Below are positions 33,602 to 43,625 of a stretch of DNA of 64,000 bases, one piece after another. This DNA is from Ceratothoa steindachneri (taxonomy: Eukaryota > Arthropoda > Malacostraca > Isopoda > Cymothoidae), in assembly GCA_963969495.1 (NCBI GenBank), contig OZ018331.1, positions 146,849,845-146,913,844 of the forward strand, given 5' to 3'. The position numbers and the translations under genes were made by a program. Below the pieces are notes generated by a model, which was not told the origin of the DNA, searched no databases, and worked only from the letters and a program-made list of their open reading frames with translations. How positions within the stretch are numbered: the first letter of the stretch is position 1; every line of letters begins with the position of its first letter.

Positions 33602-36600
33602 GGGTCTTCAATTCGAGGAGGGCCCCCGCGTCTCCTCCGAGCTAGGCCTGGAGGGCATATTCCTTCAATGGAATTGCCGTGGACTCCGGGCCAACTGGGA
33701 GGAGCTGCGGAGGCTCGCCTCCTCCCGTTCCCCGTTAGCTATTTTTTTGCAGGAGACCATGCTAGGCGCGTGCCCCCTGCCCGCCCTCCTGGGGTACAAG
33801 GGTCTTGCAACCCCACCACCGCGGGATGGCCGAGCTGGGGGATGCGTGGTTTACACCCGGCATGATGTCTCCGTTCTTCCTTTCTCTTTAGATACCTCCT
33901 TTCAGGCAGTGGCTGTGCAGCTGCACCTGGATAGAAGGTATACGATCTTTTCTGCGTACATTCCACCGTCAGCTGACTTCGACGCGGGGGACTTCCGCCG
34001 CGTCGTGGCACGGTTGCCGAGGCCCTATCTCTTGCTTGGAGATCTGAACGGCAGGCATCCTCTCTGGGGAGATTACTCCATAAATCCCAGGGGACAAGTC
34101 CTTGCCGATCTGATCGAAGAGCTTGAGATGGGTGTCCTAAACGTGGATGAGTTTACGCATCACTGTCCGAGAACCGCTTCATTTTCTTGCCTTGACCTAT
34201 CTTTGTGCTCTTCGGATGCACAGCCTGATTTTGATTGGGGGGTGGTCGATGACCTCCATGGTAGTGATCACTTTCCCATTCAAATATCATTTTCAGGGCA
34301 ACTGCCGCCTGAGCGACCACCTCGGTGGTGCTTGGCGCGGGCGCGGTGGCCTGCATTCCAGGAAATGACTGAATTCTCTATCTCAGTCGAGGAGTTTAGG
34401 TCGGTAGATGAGGCCGTTGAGTTCTTCTCCGGCAACCTCTTCGCCGTGGGCGTGACTACTATTCCTAGGACGTCTGGCCGTTTTGCACGCCGACCACTCC
34501 CATGGTGGTCGGCCGAGTGTGAGACGGCCCTCAAACAGAAGCGTTATGCCTACATGCGCTATAAGCGCCGCCCGAACGATTTCACTGTCGCTGAATTTCG
34601 TCGGGCTAGGGCTAGGTTCCGGTATATTTCGAAGCACACCCGCCGCTCTTCTTGGCGGGCATACGTGTCTTCACTTAACGGGAAGACCCCTTTAGCTGAG
34701 GTGTGGAAGCGAGTCAAAAGGATTCGGGGCAAGTTCTCGCAGGACCCCCCTCCCGTTCTCCAGCAGAATGGGACCGCAATCTCGGACCCCGCGTCCGTGG
34801 CGGAATCCTTAGCGACCGCTTTTTCCGCATTCTCTAGCCGTGATGCTGCTCCGCCAGCATTCAATGCACGTCGTGATGTCGCGGAAGGCCGCCGGCTGGA
34901 CTTTACCTCCAGAGGCGGAGAACCCTTCAACGACAAGTTTACTGTGAGTGAGTTGCGTTCCGCTCTCGCTTCGTGCGCGGACATCGCCCATGGTCCGGAC
35001 GATGTCCTGTACGCCATGCTTCGACACCTGGGTGAGCGAGGCATGGCCTTTCTGTTAGATTTGTTCAACAGGATCTGGGTGGAAGGTCTTCTCCCAGACT
35101 CCTGGCGAATCGCTACTGTGCTCGCCTTTCGCAAGCCGGGGAGAGATCACTCTACTCCGACCGGTTTCCGCCCAATCTCTTTAACCTCTTGCGTGTGCAA
35201 GTTGATTGAGAAATTGGTAAATGTTAGACTAGCCTATTTCCTGGACAGCGGAGGCCATCTGTCTTCTGCGCAGTGCGGCTTCCGTAAGTTCCACTCCACG
35301 TCGGATGCTCTGCTCCAACTGGAAAACGCCGTCTGCGAGGCTTTCCTTCGTAGACAGCACTACGCCACGGTGTTTTTCGATCTGGAGAAGGCCTATGATA
35401 CCGCATGGCGATACGGTATCATGGAGACTCTCCACACGATGGGGGCGAGGGGACGCCTCCCAATGTTTATATCTGAATTTTTGCGAGATCGTCGATTCCG
35501 CGTACGGGTGGGGGGAGCCCTCTCCGGCCCAAAGGAGCAGGAAGAGGGTGTCCCGCAGGGAAGTGTCCTCAGTGTCACACTCTTTGCCCTGAGCATCAAC
35601 GGCATCACCTTGGTGCTGCCGGAAGATGTTCTCGCTACGCTCTACGTGGACGACCTTTCGATCTCTTTTGGCGCGGCCCAGATGCCAACTCTGGAGCGTC
35701 GACTCCAACAGGCATTGAACCGCGTCTCTCGCTATGCCGAAGCGCACAGGTTTCGGTTTTCTTTGGCCAAGACTAAGGTGGTGCACTTCTGCCGCCATCC
35801 ACGGCTTCACCCCGACCCAGATTTGGTTCTTAATGGGGTGCGCCTGGATGTGGTTGAGTCGCACCGTTTCCTTGGTCTTGTATTCGACCGACGCCTCACC
35901 TGGGAGGCTCATATTCGCAGCCTTAGGGTCTCTTGTACCCGCGCCATGGACATTCTCCGTTCCGTGACGTTCAGCGCTTGGGGCGCTGATAGGGCTACCG
36001 CCTTACTTTTTTATCGATCCTTTGTTCGCTCGAAGCTCGACTACGGATGCGAGTTTTATGCATCCGCAGCCGAGCGTTTATTGCGAAAGGTGGATTCGAT
36101 CCACCACACTGGCCTTCGCCTTGCGACCGGTGCCTTCCGCACTTCCCCCATTGAGAGCCTGTTGGTCGATGCTGGGGAGATGCCACTCTTTCTGCGCCGC
36201 GTGCAGTGCATCACTCGCCTGTACGCGCGAGCCCGGCGCCTCCCTCAGTCGCCAACAGCTCTCACTGCATCCGCAGCTGATCTCGATGGTGCCTATGCCG
36301 CCGAGAGACGCCAGTCATACCCTAAGCCCTTTGGGTTTAGGGCCAGGAAACTCCTTCGAGAGGTAGATATAGCTCTCGGGGCGGTGGCGCCCCTGGTTCT
36401 GCCCAGGACGCCACCCTGGAGGGTACCACATTTGGCTATTTGTCGCCACGCCTCTGCTCCCAAAGCTTGTACTGCGCCGGGAGTATTGCGTTCGACCTTT
36501 TTGGAGCACACATCGCGTCACGCTGGTACCGTGCCAGTGTATACGGATGGCTCCAAGTCCCAAGAGGGGGTCGGCTTCCACGCCGTTTCCCCTCTGTTTG

Positions 36601-37373
36601 AAGTCAGCGGGGCTCTACCAGGCGCTGCGTCTGTCTTCACGGCCGAGCTGGTGGCAATACACCACTCGGTACGGGAGATTACGCGACGTGCCCGGTTCGG
36701 AGACCGGATTGTGATCTATAGCGACTCACAAAGCGCCCTGAGTGCTCTCGGGGGATTGGAATCTCCGCATCCCCTGGTTCGCGAAATCCGTGACGCCACG
36801 GTTTTGGCGAGCCGGGCAGATGTCGAGATTATCTTCTGCTGGGTTCCTGGACATGTAGGAATTGCGGGGAATGAGCGCGCCGATGAGGGCGCCAAAAAGT
36901 CCGCGAGGACTCTGCGCCCGGACCAGCGTTTCGCTCTTCCTCACACCGACTACATGGCAGGAATACGGGCAGCTCTTCGGACTGCTTGGCAAAGAAGATG
37001 GGAGACGGTCGAAGGGAACTTGAAGTTGCGTGCCATTGCGCCGCGACTGTTCCCATGGACCTATCCCCCAATGCCGCGGCGGCTTCAGGTTGCTTTCTGT
37101 CGTCTCCGAATCGGACACACTCGTGTGACGCATCGCTATCTGGTGGAGCGCTCGCCTGCGCCCTATTGCAAAGACTGCGTCGTCCCCCAGACTGTTCGGC
37201 ACATTCTTGTCGAATGTCCTAGTCTGGGTGATCTTCGCGCACGACACCTGTCCCGGTACCGGGATGGGCGGGGTCGCTACCGCCTGTCCCTTGTACTCGG
37301 GACGAGTGCGTGCACTTTGACTGGTGGACTTGCTGACTTTTGGGGGGAGGCCGGCCTTCTCCCTATTATTTAA
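33522..37373 (+). CDS. LINE ORF2: endonuclease-reverse transcriptase-RNase H polyprotein
   Basis: Performs target nicking and reverse transcription. The frame opens after a TAA at 33,519. No ATG occurs before the endonuclease core, so the protein is probably made by frameshift, reinitiation or a non-ATG start. Residues below count from the TTG at 33,543. Endonuclease: LQWNCRG (around 42), FLQETM (around 69), LLGDLNGRHPLWGD (around 160) and SDHFPI (around 241). Reverse transcriptase: GFRPISLTSC (around 542), FFDLEKAYDTAW (around 612), GVPQGSVLS (around 670) and the catalytic LYVDDLSI (around 701). RNase H: VYTDGSK (around 1001), TAELVAIH (around 1034), IYSDSQSAL (around 1060) and GNERADEGAK (around 1109), giving the D-E-D-D set. 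The C-terminal finger is CKDC...VRHILVEC (around 1208-1226). Length, domain order and every catalytic residue I checked look intact. Confidence 0.93.
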   Translation, partial: VLEGDSALSGQQRPGFCPREAYGHSREGLQFEEGPRVSSELGLEGIFLQWNCRGLRANWEELRRLASSRSPLAIFLQETMLGACPLPALLGYKGLATPPPRDGRAGGCVVYTRHDVSVLPFSLDTSFQAVAVQLHLDRRYTIFSAYIPPSADFDAGDFRRVVARLPRPYLLLGDLNGRHPLWGDYSINPRGQVLADLIEELEMGVLNVDEFTHHCPRTASFSCLDLSLCSSDAQPDFDWGVVDDLHGSDHFPIQISFSGQLPPERPPRWCLARARWPAFQEMTEFSISVEEFRSVDEAVEFFSGNLFAVGVTTIPRTSGRFARRPLPWWSAECETALKQKRYAYMRYKRRPNDFTVAEFRRARARFRYISKHTRRSSWRAYVSSLNGKTPLAEVWKRVKRIRGKFSQDPPPVLQQNGTAISDPASVAESLATAFSAFSSRDAAPPAFNARRDVAEGRRLDFTSRGGEPFNDKFTVSELRSALASCADIAHGPDDVLYAMLRHLGERGMAFLLDLFNRIWVEGLLPDSWRIATVLAFRKPGRDHSTPTGFRPISLTSCVCKLIEKLVNVRLAYFLDSGGHLSSAQCGFRKFHSTSDALLQLENAVCEAFLRRQHYATVFFDLEKAYDTAWRYGIMETLHTMGARGRLPMFISEFLRDRRFRVRVGGALSGPKEQEEGVPQGSVLSVTLFALSINGITLVLPEDVLATLYVDDLSISFGAAQMPTLERRLQQALNRVSRYAEAHRFRFSLAKTKVVHFCRHPRLHPDPDLVLNGVRLDVVESHRFLGLVFDRRLTWEAHIRSLRVSCTRAMDILRSVTFSAWGADRATALLFYRSFVRSKLDYGCEFYASAAERLLRKVDSIHHTGLRLATGAFRTSPIESLLVDAGEMPLFLRRVQCITRLYARARRLPQSPTALTASAADLDGAYAAERRQSYPKPFGFRARKLLREVDIALGAVAPLVLPRTPPWRVPHLAICRHASAPKACTAPGVLRSTFLEHTSRHAGTVPVYTDGSKSQEGVGFHAVSPLFEVSGALPGAASVFTAELVAIHHSVREITRRARFGDRIVIYSDSQSALSALGGLESPHPLVREIRDATVLASRADVEIIFCWVPGHVGIAGNERADEGAKKSARTLRPDQRFALPHTDYMAGIRAALRTAWQRRWETVEGNLKLRAIAPRLFPWTYPPMPRRLQVAFCRLRIGHTRVTHRYLVERSPAPYCKDCVVPQTVRHILVECPSLGDLRARHLSRYRDGRGRYRLSLVLGTSACTLTGGLADFWGEAGLLPII

Positions 37374-37610
37374 GCAAGGTTTGTGTTTTGTTTTTTGTTT
37401 GTTTTTTTCCTTTAGTTGCACGCTCCTGCGCCGGGGGGACCTCTCCCCGACGCACCAGCTTGCTTCCTTTCCCCATTTTGGGGTGTTTTTTTTTTTTTCT
37501 TCTTTAATTTTATTTTAAAGTAGCCTAGAACTAGGCCAGTTTTAATACGGCGACTAATGCCCAAGTAGGCAGTCGCCAGATGAGCTCTTAAAAAAATAAA
37601 AAAATAAAAA
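37374..37610 (+). other. LINE 3' untranslated region and A-rich tail
   Basis: T-rich in its first half, with two long T runs, then GACTAATGCCCAAGTAGGC...GATGAGCTCTT and a tail of A runs separated by single T. The 3' end is the region usually recognised by the element's own reverse transcriptase. The tail differs from the AAAT-repeat tail of the related partial element at 23.26 kb. Confidence 0.75.
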
Positions 37611-37622
37611 TGTACCAGGGGA
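37611..37622 (+). repeat. Target-site duplication, right copy
   Basis: TGTACCAGGGGA, identical to 30,686-30,697. Removing the element and one copy joins GAGATC-TGTACCAGGGGA-TTGTATT as the inferred empty site. Confidence 0.9.
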
Positions 37623-39172
37623 TTGTATTTTCTGATTAATACCGGATCAACTCTCTCCATTATCCCGCCCTGCTAATGTATCAGGCGATATAATTCCACT
37701 CTATCACAAACAAACTTTCCTTCCTCTCCTAAAAATTCCAACCGCATCTCAAATGGAAATTTTATTTGAAACGTTAATCACTCTATTTTAAGGGAAATAT
37801 TATGTGGCATTTCTACCTCATGACTAATTGGAAGGACATGTTCTTAAATACACGGTAGTTGAAGCCCCATGCCTTTTCCACTTTCCATGCACCGGGGGCC
37901 ACTCTGTCTGCGTCTGTACAGGGACTTGACTCACTAAACTTCCCCGTCATTGTTTCTCTTGTGCATCCGATTATTGACACCCAATAATTTTTAATCCAAA
38001 GGAATGGCATCTATCACTGGCTTAATCTACTCATGCGTCTGAAGGCAACTATTTGAACCAATTCTTACGATAAATGCAAAGAGCTGGTGTGCCTGTTTTC
38101 TCTCCACTACGTCTACTGACAGAGAAATGGGATTTTCAAGCAGTTTTGTGACTTGTGTTTTTTAAACAGAATCATTAAGGTTGATCAATACTCTTTTAAT
38201 CTTATATCTGACTTTACAGTGAGTATTGCAAGTATGAAATTCTGCCCCACTTTCGGGTCTTCCCCTTCCATATTAAATAGTCATCGCAAACGTTTGTTCG
38301 TTTCTTAAACGAAGTTTTCCATCAATGAATTTCTGAACATCTTATCTTCTTGACCAGGTAGCTCTCATGAAATAAATCCTCCTTCGACGTGATTAAAATT
38401 GCTCAGACAACTGTTAAGAGATTTTAAATTGTCTTATGTGAAACCAAAGATGCTGCCAGCGTCAAGAAGTGCCTATAAGAGATCATCAAGAGTGCAAAGA
38501 AACGAACCATATCTTCTCAAAATTAGCCTCAAAGTGTGAATGCAACCTTACACTGCACCCATTAGCTGATGATTTCATCATGATTATAAAAGATTTATGC
38601 AAAGAAGTGAAAGTTGCCTCATCTCAGGACCTACAAGGCAATAAATGGTCTTCATTACCATTTCTTGAAGCGTTTTACCACTGAAGAGTAAGAAACGCCT
38701 TCTCTAGAAAGCTCTGTGAATCAATTTTAAATGTAAATTTATTTTACAGCAAACTCAAGAGTCAGATACAACTCGTGTCACTAAACTTTAGGCACTTTAG
38801 CTGTCTTTCATCTTTCAAGCATAAACCACCTATAAATGTGTTACTGTAGTTTTCGAGTCATTACTCCGCAAATTACCTACGAATAAGTGTGGTCAAATCG
38901 GCATATATCTGCAGGAATTGGTTTTTAATTCCTCAACACAAAATGTCCTTAATTCTCAGAATCGGATTACTGTGACATCAGAATGAAATTATAGTCTTCT
39001 CTGCTTTCACTGTTTATCTCCGTTCCCACAGTTTTTAAAGAAATACCTCATTTTAGCCCTTACCTCAAAACAGAAATGCTGTACTGAGGTGAAAGAGTTT
39101 GTAGGGCGAGTGTGCCAAATTTAAAGACTTTTCTTTTTCCCTAACGATACGAAAACAATTATTCTCAATTCT
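37623..39172. other. Intergenic sequence between the LINE and composite repeat B
   Basis: No gene recognised. Open frames at 37,813-38,010 and 38,469-38,684 have no motif I can name. It does not resemble the sequence left of composite repeat A, so the duplication starts at 39,173. Confidence 0.45.
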
Positions 39173-39930
39173 TTACTGGTCATGAGAAATTAATATTTGA
39201 TATAACATCCTTTTGCTTTAATAACGACCGTAAGTTTTTTTATAGGAGATTGATGCACTCCTCGGGAGAGATTTATTCCACTCCTCTCCAAACTTTGTCT
39301 AATCACAATGTTGGCAGTGCCTCTCTCGTGCATAGATTTCTTCAGCTCTCTTCATTAATGGTTGACGGATTTCAAATCTGTGATTCCAAAAGGCCTCTTG
39401 AGTAGAGTGATGTCGTGTATCCTAGGTAATTCCGAGTACATTTAATGGTATGTTTCGGATCGTTGTTTGCTGGAAAGTGAAACGCCTTACAACTCCCAAT
39501 TTCCGTGGCATTTGTTACACGTTTCGATCAGATTTTGCTGATAGTTTTCTTCTATCACATTTAATAGACCAGTGCCAATAATAATGACACACTCTCACAA
39601 TAAAATTGAACCCTCTCAGTTTTAGAGTAGCAACAATACCCATTTCTATGAGGGCTTTGCCAGATCTCTGCCTAACGTACAGTTTGCAAATTCTACTAAA
39701 GAGCTCTATTTTTCTCGCTCATCTGACGATAAAATTTTATCTAATTTAGTTGTCTATCACTCAGATGCTCGTTATGAATCGCCAAACTTCGATCTTTATG
39801 AGCTCTCTTCAACATAGGCTTCCGTCTAACGACACGTCCAGGAAATTCTTCATTGACAGCAGCAAGCGATCGTAGAAATGCGTTCTGTTGCATAAGGACA
39901 ACCACTTTTCATTTTTAGCCCCCGCTCATT
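39173..39930 (-). pseudogene. Tc1-like transposase pseudogene, copy B
   Basis: Parallel to the copy at 3,885-4,640, with the same remnants of the SDE block, the second-aspartate box region and the C-terminal LRSLL helix on the minus strand. It has a partly different set of substitutions and stops. Because copies A and B share ancestral stops as well as private ones, the transposon was probably already dead when the larger unit was duplicated. That is an inference and needs an alignment. Confidence 0.75.
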
Positions 39931-40140
39931 CGACTACACTGAACGAGAAGTACGAAGGGGTGAAGTACGTGCTGAAGAAATTATATATGTGTGGTTGATT
40001 TGTGTTGAGCTGAAGATACTAAGCTTTTCGGGGGACAACATTCGGGTTTCAGCAATTACCACTGCTTTCTATGGATGTTGGATAGTAACGACTGAGCTCA
40101 GCATTACACGAAGAAGAAATGGCCTAAAGGGGAGGAATAG

Positions 40141-40351
40141 ATGCCATGTATAGCATGGAAAGTCATAAGAAACCCTCTCTTTGACAGAGATAGAATACTT
40201 TTCCAATCGCTGCATATCGAGATTGACTTGATGAAACAGTTCACCAAATCTCTAGGCAATGATGGTAGCTGCTTCACTTACTTGTGCTACGTTTTTCCAG
40301 GCTTGACTATGGAGAAGTTGAAAGCTGACCTTATTTACGGTCCTCAACTCC
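40141..40351 (+). pseudogene. Truncated conserved-protein fragment, copy B
   Basis: The plus strand reads DRDRILFQSLHIEIDLMKQ, then GNDGSCFTYLCYVFPGLTME, then IYGPQLH in one continuous frame. It is the same domain start as at 4,866 and less damaged than copy A over this stretch. Coding similarity stops at 40,351. The open frame runs on to 40,464 through unrelated sequence, so the annotated fragment is cut at the repeat boundary. The upstream DRD..LFQSLHIEI portion includes the segment deleted from copy A. Confidence 0.55.
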
Positions 40352-40847
40352 ATCAGGTGTGCCTTGGTAATGGCACACCTCCAGATATCCTCCAAGCTTC
40401 TAATTTTTATTTCTGTAAAGTTGAGGAGAGTTGCGCATACTCAGAGTTGATAGCACTATATTAAATCTTCTGTTTTCGTCCCTCGCAAATTTTTCATTCC
40501 AATTCAATTCACTTTCCCAAACTTAACTTTCTTTATGATCTTCTTTTCCAAATCATCTGGATAAAATGCTTTCGTAGGTTTCCTAAAATAAATAAAATAC
40601 TAGAAATTTTGAGAATTAAATTTTTTCAGAAAGTAATTATTTTCAGCTAAGAAAAAAAAGATTTACAGCAATTATTTTAAGCCCTGTTCATTATCTTAAA
40701 TATAATAATAATACCTGATAAAAAGTGTAATTTTGCAGCAAGATTTTATTTTTGCCTGAGAAACATTTTACTTTTGGAGCACTTAATTATTTTTGACTGA
40801 GAAAAATTGGAATTTTACACTAAGTAATTATTTTCAGATTTACTCGA
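40352..40847. other. AT-rich sequence with degenerate internal repetition
   Basis: From about 40,610 the sequence cycles through variants of AATTATTTTCAG and TTTTGCCTGAGAAA, hinting at a decayed tandem array with units of roughly 60 bases. No coding potential seen. Confidence 0.4.
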
Positions 40848-41070
40848 TGTTTACAGGTTTGACGAGATTTAAACTCTGCTAACAGATTTAAGGAGCTGTA
40901 CTTTATTTTTACAGTTTTGAGAATATGTGCACTATCGTTACAGGTTTGAGGATGTGTACTCTATGGTTACAGGATTGCGGAGATATATTCTATGGTTGCA
41001 GGTTTGAGGAGGGGTACTCTAAGGAAGCGTATGAAGAGATGTAAGCAATGTTTACAGGTTTGAACTTATT
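40848..41070. repeat. Minisatellite with ~29-base unit
   Basis: Successive units read as variants of GGTTACAGGTTTGAGGATGT followed by GTACTCTAT. Five to six copies are visible: around 40,850, 40,910, 40,940, 40,968, 40,997 and 41,048. The outer copies are most degenerate, as expected of an ageing tandem array. Confidence 0.75.
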
Positions 41071-43159
41071 TACTCTTTCCTGACACTTTTTTATTTGTAT
41101 TTTATTAATGAGCGAGAGCTGCCTAAATGACGATGTTGCATGACTATATATATAGGTCTGTTAATGGAGGTCAGTTGCCTTGAAGAGACGGTTTTTTTTT
41201 GTTTAGAAAAGATGAGATAAAACCAACAAGAGCAGTTTTTTTAGTAGCTTCATGAAATAAAACTTGTCGAGAAACTGGAGAAATTAGGGAACGTGAAATT
41301 GTGGCAAATTTAGTAGCCAGAGAAACCAAAAAAGAGGCTAATTGGTCACTGAGAAGGGAAAAGGCCACCTGTCGTAATATTGGCGACCTTTTGAAATATT
41401 TTCCGATAGTCGGAAGCTAAAAAGGCATTTTAAGCCCCCCCCTCCCAGCCCTACCAACAGAACAAATGTAACCACCTCCAACGTGGGTCAAAAGAAGTCT
41501 AAAAAGATGAAAATGAAAGAAAATATGAAAAAAGGAAACAAAAGAATAGAATCAAGCAATAACTGATTTGATGGAATATTGAATACCCTCATTATCCTCG
41601 AATGTAATGAGAGCAGATCGATAGCAAGGCATTTAAAGGCAAATCGGGACAAAACATTAATCCAAAATACGAACAACAGCCTTAAACCTACTTCCTCCCA
41701 CCTTTTTTTGGCTTTTTTTATTTCATCTTGTTGTTGGCTACACTTATCCACCATTCCTTGCGTATCCATATACCGTAATTTAATTACCACCTCCATCTGT
41801 TCCCTTTTTCGCATTATTGGTGTGGAAGATATAGTCGAACAACCTGCAGGTCCCCCCGCCTATCATCTTGCCTCTGATCTGTCAGTAGGTGGGGAGAAGC
41901 ACCCCGGTTGCCCTTCCCTGGCCCCCACTACCCTCTTCCTCCAGAGCACAGGATGTTTTGTGGGTTGCAGGAAGAAGAAACGGATGGACTTAAATAACTG
42001 GAAGAGTTACTCTCACATTCGACCCACACCACAACTTTTCCTTGACGATGCTCATAAAAACACACATTTTAATCATTAGTGTCTTTTAAGAATCAAAATT
42101 CCTCACCAGATCAGTATTAGAATCGAAGACCAAGATTTAGCCACTGCAGAATTTAAGGTTGCTAATTGCCAATGGATCTTGACTTACAGCAAAAATGGAA
42201 ATTATTATCATAGAAAAGAGAGATTTGTTTTAAAGAGAAAGCAATAATTATTTAACCCTTTATTCACGTAACGTTTCTTAACGTGACATACGTAAAATGC
42301 TTTCATTGGTTTGAAAAAATGAACTTCCAGAATTTAAGCGAAAGAAAAGTAGATAAATAAGGGAAAAGAATGACTGGCAAAATAAAAATAGATAAATACA
42401 GAGGAAATTAATAGTGAAAAAGGCGGGATTTGGGTTTAGGTTATACCATGTTATCCTATTCTTTTGGGCATCCTTTCTCGGTGGGAACCTACATTTTAAG
42501 GTTGGGACTGAAACACGTCTCGCCACAACTTATGAAAGATGCCAACAATTTAATCTGAATCGTAACTCCATTTAGCGAATATCCGACACACAATATGGAT
42601 TAACGTCGCTGAGTGGTATATTAAATAGTTCCTTCTGACTCTATAAAAACAAATTATTTTTAACCGCTCCAAACATATACATAACATGGGTAATTTAATC
42701 TAACATCCGAGTTATATCCTATATATTGTTACTAAAATGGACTTGGTGGTGGTTTACCTCAAATATAACTAGCGTCCTTCTTGGACTAAATTCATGCAAT
42801 CTTGACTGGTCTTTAGAGGAATGTTGTCCCAATTTCTTCCGCACCATCTACAAATTAAGCCGAAGATCTTGAGGGAAGGAAACACTTTCGTTTTTCGTTT
42901 GATCAAAACTGTGTGCTGTGGTTCCGTAATTTTAAGCAAAGTGGATGCACAAACCATGGCTAATATTTAAATTCTTCCTGCTTTCTAGGGCTTTGTGTAT
43001 GGTTGCCCTATCATCATCAAAACATAGCTTATGGTTACTAAACCTATAGCTTAAAAGAGAAATTAACACTTCCAGAATATCCATTTATGTAAAGTCATAA
43101 ACTAGATCATTATTTGGACCCGTAGATGCCATTATATGACCGCCGAAATGTGAAAAACC
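41071..43159. other. Intergenic sequence, no confident gene
   Basis: The longest open frame outside the transposons, 166 codons at 41,579-42,079 (plus), has no recognised domain, mixed hydrophobic content and an overlapping minus-strand frame; I treat it as chance. A minus-strand stretch at 42,957-42,780 ends in NWDNIPLKTSQDCMNLV, faintly like a Tc1 C-terminus, but the catalytic block before it is not readable. Confidence 0.4.
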
Positions 43160-43625
43160 CATTCTAGTCTATCATAACTTAGCTAACTCAATTTAACTTA
43201 ACATCAATGAACCTAGTCTAACGTAACTCACCCAAACCCAATATAAATCAACCTCATCCAAACGCACCTAACCAAGCATATCCTATCCTACCGTACCTGG
43301 AACAAATTGGCCTAACCTAACCAACCTAGACTGAGTTAAGCCAAACCCACCAACCATAAAACAGCCTTGTCGAACTTAATAAAAGTTTAGCCAACCTGAA
43401 TAAGCATAAAAAGACTTCATCAACAACCGATTTACAAAAAAACGCTAGCCTAACCCAACGTAATCTAACCTACCCAACTTAACACAAACCCATATAATCC
43501 TACCTATCCAACCCAATAAAAGAACTGTAACAACTTAAACTTATCTAACCCAACACAACACAACCCAACTCATTCTAATCGATACCAACTCTATCCTAGT
43601 TAACTTCTGCAATCCAACAGAAATT
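43160..43625. repeat. Degenerate CCTAA/CCCAA-rich tract (telomere-like motif)
   Basis: Many irregularly spaced CCTAA, CCTAACC, CCCAA and CTAACC words occur, for example GGCCTAACCTAACCAACC near 43,310 and CTAGCCTAACCCAACG near 43,450. The strand is A- and C-rich with almost no long T or G runs. The arthropod telomere repeat is TTAGG (CCTAA on this strand). The tract looks like a heavily mutated interstitial array of it or of a similar low-complexity satellite. Confidence 0.65.

Larger units (their letters stand above)
30698..37610 (+). mobile_element. Full-length LINE (non-LTR) retrotransposon, I/Jockey-like with RNase H
   Basis: The 6.9-kb element is bounded by the 12-bp duplication TGTACCAGGGGA and ends in AAAAAAATAAAAAAATAAAAA, the A-rich tail expected of target-primed reverse transcription. 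The layout is a 5' leader of about 0.5 kb, gag-like ORF1, overlapping ORF2 (endonuclease, reverse transcriptase, RNase H, Cys-His finger) and a 3' untranslated region of about 240 bases. The zinc-knuckle gag and the RNase H domain point to the I group of non-LTR elements, but clade placement is by motif content only. Both frames are intact over more than 6 kb and the duplications are identical, indicating a recent and possibly still active copy. GC content is far above the flanking DNA. The leader is conserved with the deleted relative at 22,165-22,485. Confidence 0.95.
39173..40351. repeat. Composite interspersed repeat, copy B
   Basis: Second copy of the unit at 3,885-5,031, in the same orientation and with the same internal order: Tc1 fossil, then the start of the conserved-protein fragment. 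It carries about 33 bases (around 40,165-40,198) missing from copy A. After the shared TCCTCAACTCC it diverges completely, so copy B lost or never had the rest of the protein. Confidence 0.85.

Noticed and set aside
34153..37071. Numerous minus-strand and alternate-frame open frames of up to 231 codons inside the LINE
   Set aside because: They are shadows created by the GC-rich coding sequence of ORF2; none shows a domain.
41579..42079. 166-codon open frame, the longest outside transposons
   Set aside because: No recognisable domain, poor protein-like composition and an overlapping antisense frame of similar length.
42769..42957. Minus-strand frame with NWDNIPLKTSQDC resembling a Tc1 C-terminus
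   Set aside because: Only a short helix-like match; the preceding catalytic block is not readable.
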